This document shows positions 1-6,531 of a stretch of 24,708 nt of DNA, piece after piece. The position numbers and the translations under genes were made by a program. This DNA comes from Spirochaetaceae bacterium. Lineage in GTDB: Bacteria; Spirochaetota; Spirochaetia; Treponematales; Breznakiellaceae. How positions within the stretch are numbered: the stretch's first letter is position 1; the number at the start of each line of letters is the position of its first letter. The notes under the pieces were generated by a model. That model was given only the letters and a program-made list of their open reading frames with translations. It did not search any database and was not told the DNA's origin. The stretch lies in contig JAITHM010000044.1 of the NCBI GenBank assembly GCA_031279965.1, positions 1-24,708 on the forward strand, written 5' to 3'.

Positions 1-26
1 CTAGGTAACGTATTCCGGCCAGAAGC

Positions 27-61
27 CACTGTTCACTGCCCACTGCCCACTGCCCACTAAC
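27..61. repeat. Heptamer tandem repeat (CACTGCC units)
   Basis: Five consecutive 7-bp units start at 27, 34, 41, 48 and 55. The three central ones are identical (CACTGCC) and the outer two are degenerate (CACTGTT, CACTAAC). The array lies downstream of the gamma-subunit gene in non-coding sequence. A related single unit (CACTGTC) occurs at 1564-1570 on the other side of the two-gene block. The remainder of 1-148 shows no gene, only a GC-rich hairpin at 123-137. Confidence 0.75.
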
Positions 62-148
62 TTTACCGGAGGGACGCGCTCGCCAGCTCGCGCCCCCTTC
101 ACCCAGGAAAGGCCGTGCGACAGGGCGCGAAGCGCCCGCGCAAGGGGA

Positions 149-709
149 TTACATGAGTGCGGCTTCAAACCCGGCTTGTATTGCCTGGAGGTTCAGCGGG
201 ATAAAACGGTGTTTATCATGCGGGAAAAATCCGCGCAACGCCGCCTCGATTTTTTTAAGTGAAAGTGCTCCGGTAACTTTGGCAAGCACGCCAAAAGCTA
301 CCATATTGGCAAAGCGGCTTGACCCTACACGCTCGGCAATATCCTGAATAGCCACTTTAATCGTGCGGATATCTGTGCGCTGCGGCTCTTTTTTAACAAG
401 CGTCGCGTTGACCACCAGCACACCTCCTTCACGAAGCACCTCTTCACACAAGGGCAAAGATTCTTCATTCATTACTAACGCTGAATCAGCACGGCTTACA
501 AGCGGACTTGCAATCTCGCCTTCAGAAACAATGACGCTGGCACGCGCCACGCCGCCGCGTTTTTCCGCTCCATAAAACGGAAAAAAGGTTACGTTTTTAC
601 CTTCTTTCATCGCGCAAGACACCCACAACTGTCCCAACGAAACAATCCCCTGTCCACCGAAACCGGCAAAAAACGAACGCTCTGTTTTCTTTTCCATTCT
701 GTTCATCAT
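149..709 (-). CDS. 2-oxoacid:ferredoxin oxidoreductase, gamma subunit
   Basis: Gamma subunit of a ferredoxin-dependent 2-oxoacid oxidoreductase (the 2-oxoglutarate/2-oxoisovalerate family), which oxidatively decarboxylates 2-oxoacids to acyl-CoA in the cytoplasm. The N-terminus shows the family signature GFGGQGI near residues 17-23, followed by FYGAEKRGGVARASVIVS, typical of this subunit. At 186 residues the length is normal. The start is ambiguous: ATGs at 709 and 706 both follow an AAGGGG Shine-Dalgarno, and 706 has the slightly better spacing. The gene lies 14 bp after the beta-subunit stop, so the two are almost certainly co-transcribed. The substrate cannot be told from the sequence. No alpha or ferredoxin subunit gene is adjacent. 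Confidence 0.9.
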   Translation of the reverse strand: MMNRMEKKTERSFFAGFGGQGIVSLGQLWVSCAMKEGKNVTFFPFYGAEKRGGVARASVIVSEGEIASPLVSRADSALVMNEESLPLCEEVLREGGVLVVNATLVKKEPQRTDIRTIKVAIQDIAERVGSSRFANMVAFGVLAKVTGALSLKKIEAALRGFFPHDKHRFIPLNLQAIQAGFEAALM

Positions 710-723
710 TAACCCCTTAATTA

Positions 724-1470
724 TTAAAGTGTATTTTTTATTTCTCCAGGCGGAAACACCGCCATCATTTCTTTTTCAAGCCATTCTATAGCTTTAACCG
801 GCGTCATCCCCCAATTTGTTGGACAAGGTGAAAGCACTTCAACAAGAGTTGAACCTTTTCCGGCCATTTGCGCTTCAAAAGCTGTTCGTATATACCGTTT
901 AGTTTTTGCAATGTGCGCTGGGCTATTTACCGCGCCGCGGGCAAGATAACGTGTGCCGTCAAGCGATGCAAGAAGTTCCGCCACACGGATTGGATACCCC
1001 ATGCCGCCATTGTCTGGATCCCGCCCAGCCGGAGCCGTTGATGCTTTTTGTCCTAAAAGAGTGGTAGGCGCCATCTGCCCGCCTGTCATGCCATAAATTG
1101 CATTATTTACAAATACGGTAGTAAATTTTTCGCCGCGATTTGCCGCATGGATCATTTCTGCCGTACCGATAGCGGCAATATCACCGTCTCCCTGATAGCA
1201 GATTATAAGATGATCAGGCAGCACACGCTTAACCCCCGTCGCTGCCGCCGGCGTACGGCCATGCGGGGGCTGTACTGAATCAAAATTGAAGTACAAATCC
1301 GCCCAAATAGCGCAACCAACCGGATTGGTAATGATTGCCCGCTCGCGCAGGCCCATTTCATCAATAATTTCGGCAATAAGCCTGTGTATTACCCCGTGGC
1401 CACAGCCCGCACAGTACTTTGTTTGCACTTTTTGAAGGCTCTGCGGCCATTTATAACGCACCGTTTCCAT
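724..1470 (-). CDS. 2-oxoacid:ferredoxin oxidoreductase, beta (TPP-binding) subunit
   Basis: Thiamine-diphosphate-binding beta subunit, partner of the gamma subunit just downstream. Visible motifs are CAGCGHG near the N-terminus (a Cys-rich signature of this beta family) and the TPP/Mg motif GDGDIAAIGTAEMIHAANR followed by FVNNAIYGMTGGQ. The frame is open up to 1566, but the extra 32 residues (GNWRKSSIAFW...) resemble no beta subunit and cover the upstream heptamer-repeat remnant, so I start at ATG 1470 (METVRYKWP). An AGG lies six bases upstream. The product is 248 residues, somewhat shorter than many 270-290 residue homologues. In most genomes the alpha subunit gene directly precedes this one; here a divergent acetate kinase gene does. 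Confidence 0.9.
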   Translation of the reverse strand: METVRYKWPQSLQKVQTKYCAGCGHGVIHRLIAEIIDEMGLRERAIITNPVGCAIWADLYFNFDSVQPPHGRTPAAATGVKRVLPDHLIICYQGDGDIAAIGTAEMIHAANRGEKFTTVFVNNAIYGMTGGQMAPTTLLGQKASTAPAGRDPDNGGMGYPIRVAELLASLDGTRYLARGAVNSPAHIAKTKRYIRTAFEAQMAGKGSTLVEVLSPCPTNWGMTPVKAIEWLEKEMMAVFPPGEIKNTL

Positions 1471-1563
1471 GTGCCTGTTAGACCACCCGCTTAAAAAAAA
1501 GTTGCACGGTTTTTGCACTTCAGTTTTATTCCAGAACGCGATGCTGGATTTCCGCCAATTACC

Positions 1564-1575
1564 CACTGTCCACAG
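1564..1575. repeat. Degenerate heptamer unit related to the array at 27-61
   Basis: CACTGTC followed by CACAG sits in the intergenic gap between the beta-subunit gene and ackA. It matches the array at 27-61 except for one base (CCCACTGTCCAC against CCCACTGCCCAC). The korB-like/gamma pair is therefore bracketed by related short repeats. Confidence 0.45.
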
Positions 1576-1624
1576 AGCCGCTTAATCAGGTAGAATGAAA
1601 GGAAATTAAAACATGGAGGCTCGT

Positions 1625-2965
1625 ATGGTTATTTTAGTGTTGAATTGCGGATCATCGTCCGCAAAGTATCAGGTCTATGACTGGGATGCCCGGGATGTGC
1701 TTGCGGTTGGTGTTGTTGAAAAAGTAACATTCCCTGGTTCATGGATAGAGCATAAAGCGAAAGGTAAAGCGGATTTTACGCTCAAACAGGATTGTCCGAA
1801 TCATACAGATGCGGTCAATTTGATTATCAAAACACTTACCGACAAAGAACACGGAGTTATTTCTGATATGGCTGCAATAAAAGTTGTGGGACATCGCGTG
1901 GTTCAGGGTGGTGAAAAATTTACAAAATCAGTAATTATTACGCCGGAAGTGCTTAAAACTATCAACGAAGTAAAAGATCTGGCGCCACTCCACAATCCAG
2001 CAAATATCATGGGTATAGAAGCTGCACAGAAAGTGCTGCCGGGCATTCCGCATTGTGCGATTATGGATACCGCATGGCATCAAACTATGCCGGAAACAAG
2101 TTATCTTTATGCGGCCCCCTACGAGTGGTATACCAAGTATGCCGCCAGGCGTTATGGCTTTCATGGCACCAGCTTCCTCTATGTTACCAAACGCGCATCT
2201 GTGCTTTTAGGCAAAGATTCCAGCAAAATCAACCTGATTATTTGTCATATCGGTAACGGCGCGTCGATAAATGCGGTTAAAAACGGTGTTTCGTTCGATA
2301 CATCGATGGGGCTTACCCCGTTGGAAGGGCTTGTAATGGGTACCAGATCTGGAGATATGGATCCGGCGCTCCCTTTCTATATTATGTCCAAAACAGGGAT
2401 GAAGCCTGCCGAAATGGAAACAGCGCTCAACAAAAAATCCGGACTACTGGGCATTACAGAAAAATATACCGACCGCCGGGATGTGCAAACCGCTGCCGAC
2501 GCAGGAGACAAACATGCCGCGCTGGCACAGGAGATTGAAGCGTACCGTCTTCGCAAATATATTGGCTCTTATTTTGCCGCACTAGAAGGCAATGTTGATG
2601 CGTTGATTTTTACTGCCGGTGTAGGTGAATTTGCAAGCGCCATGCGGGCAAAATTCTGTCAAGGACTTGAAAAGCTTGGTTTTGTACTTGATGCTGAAAA
2701 AAACAATCTTGCCCGTACGCGTAATACAGAATCGTATATTTCGGCGGATTCGTCGCCGCTTCCGGTTATGGTAATTCCAACCGACGAAGAACTTGTCATG
2801 ACGGAGGATGCGCATGCGCTTCTTGAAGGCTCTTATGACGTTCACACTAAATTCAAATATTCATTTGAAGATAAAGTTTATGTGAACAAGGCACGTGCTG
2901 CCGGCCTTGAAAAAGATCTGTCCAAAAATCCTGCGCTTAAAAAAATTATTGCGCAGCCAAAATAA
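1625..2965 (+). CDS. ackA: Acetate kinase
   Basis: Interconverts acetyl phosphate + ADP with acetate + ATP, the ATP-yielding step of acetate fermentation or acetogenesis in the cytoplasm. Family motifs are clear: ILVLNCGSSSAKY at the N-terminus, RRYGFHGTS in the middle, HIGNGASINAVKNGVSFDTS and GLTPLEGLVMGTRSGDMDP, then DALIFTAGVGEFASAMR near the C-terminus. An upstream in-frame ATG exists at 1613, but a GGAGG Shine-Dalgarno at 1616-1620 lies five bases before ATG 1625, which also gives the usual MxILVLN start. At 446 residues it is about 45 longer than typical 400-residue kinases, mainly through a C-terminal extension. A possible -10 box TAGAAT is at 1591-1596. No phosphotransacetylase gene is in the window. 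Confidence 0.97.
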   Translation: MVILVLNCGSSSAKYQVYDWDARDVLAVGVVEKVTFPGSWIEHKAKGKADFTLKQDCPNHTDAVNLIIKTLTDKEHGVISDMAAIKVVGHRVVQGGEKFTKSVIITPEVLKTINEVKDLAPLHNPANIMGIEAAQKVLPGIPHCAIMDTAWHQTMPETSYLYAAPYEWYTKYAARRYGFHGTSFLYVTKRASVLLGKDSSKINLIICHIGNGASINAVKNGVSFDTSMGLTPLEGLVMGTRSGDMDPALPFYIMSKTGMKPAEMETALNKKSGLLGITEKYTDRRDVQTAADAGDKHAALAQEIEAYRLRKYIGSYFAALEGNVDALIFTAGVGEFASAMRAKFCQGLEKLGFVLDAEKNNLARTRNTESYISADSSPLPVMVIPTDEELVMTEDAHALLEGSYDVHTKFKYSFEDKVYVNKARAAGLEKDLSKNPALKKIIAQPK

Positions 2966-3007
2966 ACTGTCGTGCGTTTTTTGAACAAAACGACATCCAT
3001 AATACAC

Positions 3008-3035
3008 CCCGCGTGGAAGACAGCTTCCCCGCGGG
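3008..3035. other. Hairpin between ackA and the next gene
   Basis: CCCGCG, one unpaired T, GGAAG, loop ACAG, CTTCC, one unpaired C, CGCGGG: an 11-bp stem in 28 bases. It has no T-run after it on the plus strand, so it is not a canonical terminator. It lies 15 bases before the next start codon and may affect translation or act as a processing signal. Confidence 0.5.
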
Positions 3036-3050
3036 TATGGGCAGCCCCCG

Positions 3051-3845
3051 ATGAATTTTGACACCCCTCTTTTTCAACTGAGAATACGAAGCGGCTGGGA
3101 GGCTGCTGACCTTGGCCTGCTTATCTGGAGATCCCGCCCTGTTGCATTGTGCGTTTTTTTTATGATTCCCCTTTTCGCGGTAACAGGCATTTTAATTCCT
3201 ATTGCCATGATTGCGCCGCTTCCCCCCGTTTTGATTGAGGATGCTCCTTTGAGCATTATGGTGCTTCATATATGGCTTAAACCACTCTACAATCGCTGGG
3301 TGCTTCACGTGTGTTCAACGATTTTTTTTAATAACAGTGTGCGGTTTAGAGATCTTTTCCGGGGTATTGCCGGCACAACAGTACGTGGTCTTGTCGGCGA
3401 TCTGTTATGGCGCCGTTTTAGCCCGTTACGCGGGGTGATGATGCCGCTGCGTATTCTTGAAAAAACCTCGCGCACACAGTATGCAGCGCGAAAAACCGCC
3501 TTGTCCGGCGGAGGGATTCATTTTGGTGTGTTATTAACGGTGTTTTGCGTTGCGGCAGGCATTGTACTTACTGTTGGCGCATTTTTGTTCGCCTATTCGA
3601 TGGATCAAATTCTTGGACAAGAATTCAAAGATCTTAACAATGGCGCAATAGCACTGCTGCTGTTTTGCTTTGCCTTTTTTAATTTTGTATTGATCGAGAC
3701 TCTCTATGTGTGTATGAGCTTTAGTGTTTATATAAACAGCAGAGTAATAACTGAAGGCTGGGATTTACAATACGCCTTCAAACAGCTTGCCGCCCGCACC
3801 CATAATTCAAATGACATTCATCATACCACTCTCCCCCAAAAATGA
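3051..3845 (+). CDS. Integral membrane protein of unknown function
   Basis: A 264-residue membrane protein. Strongly hydrophobic segments lie near residues 30-55, 155-185 and 198-222, with weaker ones between. The C-terminal pattern YVCMSFSVYINSRVITEGWDLQYAFKQLA resembles a conserved ending of membrane proteins often encoded beside DUF4129 or transglutaminase-type genes in other bacteria (recall of a family pattern, not a search). No such partner is present here. No Shine-Dalgarno is evident before ATG 3051; the hairpin at 3008-3035 is just upstream. It may be co-transcribed with ackA (85-bp gap). Function unassigned. Confidence 0.7.
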   Translation: MNFDTPLFQLRIRSGWEAADLGLLIWRSRPVALCVFFMIPLFAVTGILIPIAMIAPLPPVLIEDAPLSIMVLHIWLKPLYNRWVLHVCSTIFFNNSVRFRDLFRGIAGTTVRGLVGDLLWRRFSPLRGVMMPLRILEKTSRTQYAARKTALSGGGIHFGVLLTVFCVAAGIVLTVGAFLFAYSMDQILGQEFKDLNNGAIALLLFCFAFFNFVLIETLYVCMSFSVYINSRVITEGWDLQYAFKQLAARTHNSNDIHHTTLPQK

Positions 3846-3984
3846 CGTTTGCAACGCTGTAAACAATCTTTATTTGATCTTACGCGGTAATATTGTAGAT
3901 ATTGAAGATATCTTATTTGCAAGAAGAAGATGAGGTTAATGTCAGGCTTTGTGTTTTAACTGAGCAGTTTGTGAACACGTTGGC

Positions 3985-4013
3985 TTTACAATGGCCGCAT
4001 TAAATAGTATAAT
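3985..4013 (+). promoter_or_regulatory. Sigma70-type promoter driving the 4018-4091 RNA
   Basis: TTTACA (3985-3990), a 17-bp spacer, then a perfect TATAAT (4008-4013). The expected transcription start at about 4018-4020 coincides with the 5' base of the hairpin ending in a T-run at 4086-4091. It is among the best promoter matches in the window. Confidence 0.7.
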
Positions 4014-4017
4014 TACA

Positions 4018-4091
4018 GTGGGTACGGTTGATATTTGGCGCATTTCCCCATTTTTCCCCAGACGCTTTATAAAAGCCGTACCCGCTTTTTT
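4018..4091 (+). ncRNA. Candidate small RNA or transcription attenuator
   Basis: The 74-nt segment begins where the promoter at 3985-4013 would start transcription. Its ends pair over 11 bp (4018-4028 GTGGGTACGGT with 4075-4085 GCCGTACCCGC, including two G-U pairs) and are followed immediately by six T, as in an intrinsic terminator. The 46-nt enclosed segment holds two CCCC blocks (4046-4049 and 4056-4059) in T-rich surroundings, a pattern that in some bacteria lets small RNAs pair with G-rich ribosome binding sites. No reading frame is present. It could be a free-standing sRNA or a leader attenuator of the apbE operon. Neither is demonstrated, and I recognise no known RNA family. Confidence 0.5.
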
Positions 4092-4142
4092 ATTTAAAAC
4101 CCATCATTGAATCTTTCTTAAAAATCATGATAATACTCAAGT

Positions 4143-5429
4143 GTGAAAGAAAATCCTTTTGTGCCGGCAACAGCCCGGCGGTTTTTGTCTACGGTAATTT
4201 TTAATCTGCCGGTTTGCGCACGGGATAGAAGCGGAAATCCCGCAGGCGCAGCCGAGGAATTGCAGCGAATAGCCCGGTTTTTTGCGCAAAGCGCAAAAAA
4301 TGCGCCCAAATTGGGAATTCTTCTGGTATCCATACCGGCGGCAATCAGATGCATTTTTCGCGCCCGGCAGGTGTGCGGCGCATGCTTTTTGGGGATGCTT
4401 TTTGTTTTTGCCGGATGCACAACACCAAGTGAATGGCATAAAACTTTTGTCTTTGGCACAGTATGCAGAGTCCGTTTTTTTGAACGTGTACCGGCATCAT
4501 TGCAGCACGCTGTTTTTTCGCGGCTTAGAGAGCTTGACGACATATTCAGCGTTACCCGCTCCGGCACAAGCCTTGCGGTGATAAACCAAAATGCCGGCAT
4601 TGCCCCCGTGCCGGCCCCCCGGGAAGTGCTTACCGTGCTTTCGCGGGCATTATATTTTGCCGAACAAACAACACTGGGGAATAAAAAAGCCGCGTTTGAT
4701 CCTACCATCGGCCCTTTGGCAAAACTTTGGAATATTGGAACAGAGGATGAACACATTCCCAAAGAAGCCGAGATACGAACCGCGCTTGCCCATGTTGATT
4801 GGCGTGAGGTCGAAATCAACATGGAAAATCAAACTGTTTTTTTAAAAAAGCCCGGCATGATGCTTGATCTTGGCGCAGTTGTCAAAGGATATGCCGCCGA
4901 TGAAGCAGTTCGTATTCTTGAAGACGCCGGTGTAAGCCGCGCCCTGCTGGACTTTGGCGGAAATATCTACGCGCTGGGCAGCAAGAGTTATACCAGCAAT
5001 TTTCAGATTGGTATTCAGGATCCCCGCGCTCCTCGAGGCGTTTACAAAGGGATTCTTGAAGTTCACGATACTTCTCTTGTAACGTCCGGCGATTATGAAC
5101 GTTTCTTTGAAATAGATAACACGCGCTATCATCATATACTTTCAACAGAAACCGGATGGCCTGTTTCAAACGGTATTCGCTCGGTAACAATCATCATGGA
5201 CAGCTCAATGGATGCCGACGCGCTTTCAACAAGCGTTTTTGCGCTTGGTTACGAAAAAGGCTCTGAGCTTCTTTCCAATTTTCCCGATGCAGGCAGTATT
5301 TTCGTGTTTGACGACGGCTCCGTTGTTGTAAGCGATTCACTGCGTGAAATCTATACGTCAAGCACGCCGGAAACAGTGGGCTCTGCAAACTTGATTATTG
5401 GGAATATTTCCGGTAGTACAGCATTATGA
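4143..5429 (+). CDS. apbE: FAD:protein FMN transferase (ApbE family lipoprotein)
   Basis: Transfers FMN from FAD onto Thr/Ser of target flavoproteins outside the cytoplasmic membrane, for example Rnf/Nqr or FMN-bind proteins. Hallmarks: FDPTIGPLAKLWNIG, LDLGAVVKGYAADEAVRIL, ALLDFGGNIYALG, LVTSGDYERFFE, RYHHILSTETGWPV and the Mg-binding DADALST. A lipobox (LFVFAGC, Cys at residue 92 in this frame) indicates a lipoprotein. The start is uncertain. The frame opens at GTG 4143 without a Shine-Dalgarno, but 4143-4310 looks like structured non-coding leader. TTG 4311 or GTG 4371 would give 35 or 15 residues before the lipobox Cys. I report the outer limit. The stop overlaps the next ATG by 4 bp. No obvious flavinylation target is adjacent. 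Confidence 0.9.
   Translation: MKENPFVPATARRFLSTVIFNLPVCARDRSGNPAGAAEELQRIARFFAQSAKNAPKLGILLVSIPAAIRCIFRARQVCGACFLGMLFVFAGCTTPSEWHKTFVFGTVCRVRFFERVPASLQHAVFSRLRELDDIFSVTRSGTSLAVINQNAGIAPVPAPREVLTVLSRALYFAEQTTLGNKKAAFDPTIGPLAKLWNIGTEDEHIPKEAEIRTALAHVDWREVEINMENQTVFLKKPGMMLDLGAVVKGYAADEAVRILEDAGVSRALLDFGGNIYALGSKSYTSNFQIGIQDPRAPRGVYKGILEVHDTSLVTSGDYERFFEIDNTRYHHILSTETGWPVSNGIRSVTIIMDSSMDADALSTSVFALGYEKGSELLSNFPDAGSIFVFDDGSVVVSDSLREIYTSSTPETVGSANLIIGNISGSTAL
4163..4186 (+). terminator. Terminator-like hairpin in the apbE 5' region
   Basis: GCCGG (4163-4167) pairs with CCGGC (4175-4179) around a 7-base loop and is followed by GG and five T (4182-4186). If apbE starts downstream, this would sit in its leader and could act as an attenuator. 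If apbE starts at 4143, it lies inside coding sequence. Confidence 0.35.
4278..4300. repeat. Perfect inverted repeat, TTTTTTGCGC-AAA-GCGCAAAAAA
   Basis: A 10-bp perfect stem with a three-base loop in the doubtful N-terminal part of the apbE frame. Just upstream, TGCGC (4215-4219) pairs with GCGCA (4246-4250), enclosing GGGAT/ATCCC (4222-4226/4237-4241). The density of nested repeats argues that this stretch is non-coding or a chromosomal repeat. There is no trailing T-run outside the stem. Confidence 0.65.
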
Positions 5430-5941
5430 ATGGACTGATACACCTTTATGTCGGCGACGGCAAGGGCAAAACAACGGCGGTCACCGGCCTTGCCGTGCGG
5501 GCGGCAGGACATTCGTTGCGGGTTATTTTTGCGCAGTTCCTTAAAAATGGAAGTTCCGGCGAGCTTGCCGCGTTATCAAAACTGGGCGTAACGCTTATTG
5601 ATGCCGAAGAATGTTTCGGATTTACATTTTCTCAAGATGAAGAAACACGCCTGCGTTGCCGGAAGGAACAGGAGCGCAGGCTTAATAAAGTGCGTGCGTT
5701 TCTTGACGAGGCGATGGCAGATCTTGTTGTACTTGATGAAGTGCTAGATGCGCTGCGTACCGGCATGCTGGATGAAGATGCGCTGCGTTCCTTCCTTGAA
5801 AATACTCAGGTTGAATTTGCCTTGACAGGCCGTTCCGCACCTGCCTGGCTTATTGAACGCGCCGCGTATATTTCAGAAATTCGTAAAATAAAACACCCGT
5901 TTGACTGCGGTATTCAAGCCCGCATAGGCATTGAGCGGTAA
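5426..5941 (+). CDS. cobO: Cob(I)yrinic acid a,c-diamide adenosyltransferase, CobO/BtuR type
   Basis: ATP:corrinoid adenosyltransferase that forms the Co-C bond of adenosylcobalamin in the cytoplasm. Visible are the P-loop GDGKGKTTA (residues 11-19), the acidic Walker-B-like VVLDEVLDAL near residue 100, and the family C-terminus LTGRSAP...KHPFDCGIQARIGIE. The length of 171 residues is normal. Its ATG overlaps the apbE stop (ATGA), so translation is probably coupled. Corrinoid handling fits an organism with corrinoid-dependent methyl transfer, in line with the cooC gene at the other end of the window, but no other cobalamin gene is here. Confidence 0.93.
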   Translation: MNGLIHLYVGDGKGKTTAVTGLAVRAAGHSLRVIFAQFLKNGSSGELAALSKLGVTLIDAEECFGFTFSQDEETRLRCRKEQERRLNKVRAFLDEAMADLVVLDEVLDALRTGMLDEDALRSFLENTQVEFALTGRSAPAWLIERAAYISEIRKIKHPFDCGIQARIGIER

Positions 5942-5945
5942 CAGC

Positions 5946-6503
5946 ATGCTCTATCCATCACTAATCTTTGAATTCAGTAAAATTGGCCTCTTTGCCGTAG
6001 GCGGTGGACTTGCCGTTCTTCCGTTTCTCTATCAATTTGATGGGCATACCGCGTGGTTTCACACGGACGAACTGCCCCGCATGCTGGCAATTGCACAGCT
6101 TCTGCCCGGCGCAATCGGCGTTAATCTCGCCGCACTTTGCGGCGCACATGTTTCCACGCTGGGCGCATACACAGCCGTTTTTGCAATGATTATGCCGCAG
6201 ATTATTATTATCCTTGGCGCTTCCCGCATGATGAATACGCTTGAACATTCAGAAGCGGCGCGGCGGATTTTTGCCGGCATGGTTCCTGCCGCGACCGGAC
6301 TTGTGGCCGCCGCTGCACTCCGGATGATTTATCCACTTTTAATGCAGAATAACAGCGGTGACAGTGCCGCCATGATACAGATCCGGGAAGTATTGTTGTT
6401 TTTCACATTCTTCCTGATAATTAGAACAATCCGTGCGGCGCGCGGCATTGTTGTTATCGCCTTAGCTGCCGCACTTGGAATTATATTCCAGCTTGAATCG
6501 TAG
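5946..6503 (+). CDS. Half-size chromate transporter family (CHR) membrane protein
   Basis: A 185-residue membrane protein matching one CHR domain: LFAVGGGLAVLPFL near the N-terminus and AIAQLLPGAIGVNLAALCG, the conserved proline-glycine block of the family, followed by four or so hydrophobic segments. Short CHR proteins are usually encoded as adjacent pairs that act together; only one is present here. The substrate may be chromate, sulfate or another anion. The frame can start at TTG 5931 inside cobO, but ATG 5946, four bases after the cobO stop, is the better start. It is the last gene of the apbE-cobO-CHR unit and converges on the next gene 28 bp away. Confidence 0.85.
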   Translation: MLYPSLIFEFSKIGLFAVGGGLAVLPFLYQFDGHTAWFHTDELPRMLAIAQLLPGAIGVNLAALCGAHVSTLGAYTAVFAMIMPQIIIILGASRMMNTLEHSEAARRIFAGMVPAATGLVAAAALRMIYPLLMQNNSGDSAAMIQIREVLLFFTFFLIIRTIRAARGIVVIALAAALGIIFQLES

Positions 6504-6531
6504 CTGCAAAGACAGCACAGTTAATGGGGAA

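Larger units (their letters stand above)
3846..4142 (+). other. Gene-free interval before apbE
   Basis: 297 bases without a credible coding region. Besides the promoter and hairpin RNA, it contains a small inverted repeat (AGATAT/ATATCT) around 3898-3914 and a near-palindromic AT-rich stretch. No terminator for the preceding membrane-protein gene is obvious before 3985. Confidence 0.5.

Noticed and set aside
27..61. CRISPR-like array
   Set aside because: The units are 7 bp and directly adjacent, with no spacers and no cas genes.
123..137. GGGCGC/GCGCCC hairpin as terminator of the gamma-subunit gene
   Set aside because: No T-run follows on the minus strand; the region is merely GC-rich.
1471..1566. 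32-residue N-terminal extension of the beta subunit
   Set aside because: Unlike any beta subunit, it covers the repeat remnant and a poly-A stretch; the family N-terminus begins at ATG 1470.
4143..4310. Cobalamin or FMN riboswitch before apbE-cobO
   Set aside because: Gene content made this attractive, but neither the cobalamin box nor the conserved FMN-element blocks can be found in the sequence.
4118..4822. A 234-residue open frame on the minus strand opposite apbE
   Set aside because: Its sequence has no recognisable domain, and the plus strand here carries unmistakable ApbE motifs from about 4400 on. It is a shadow frame.
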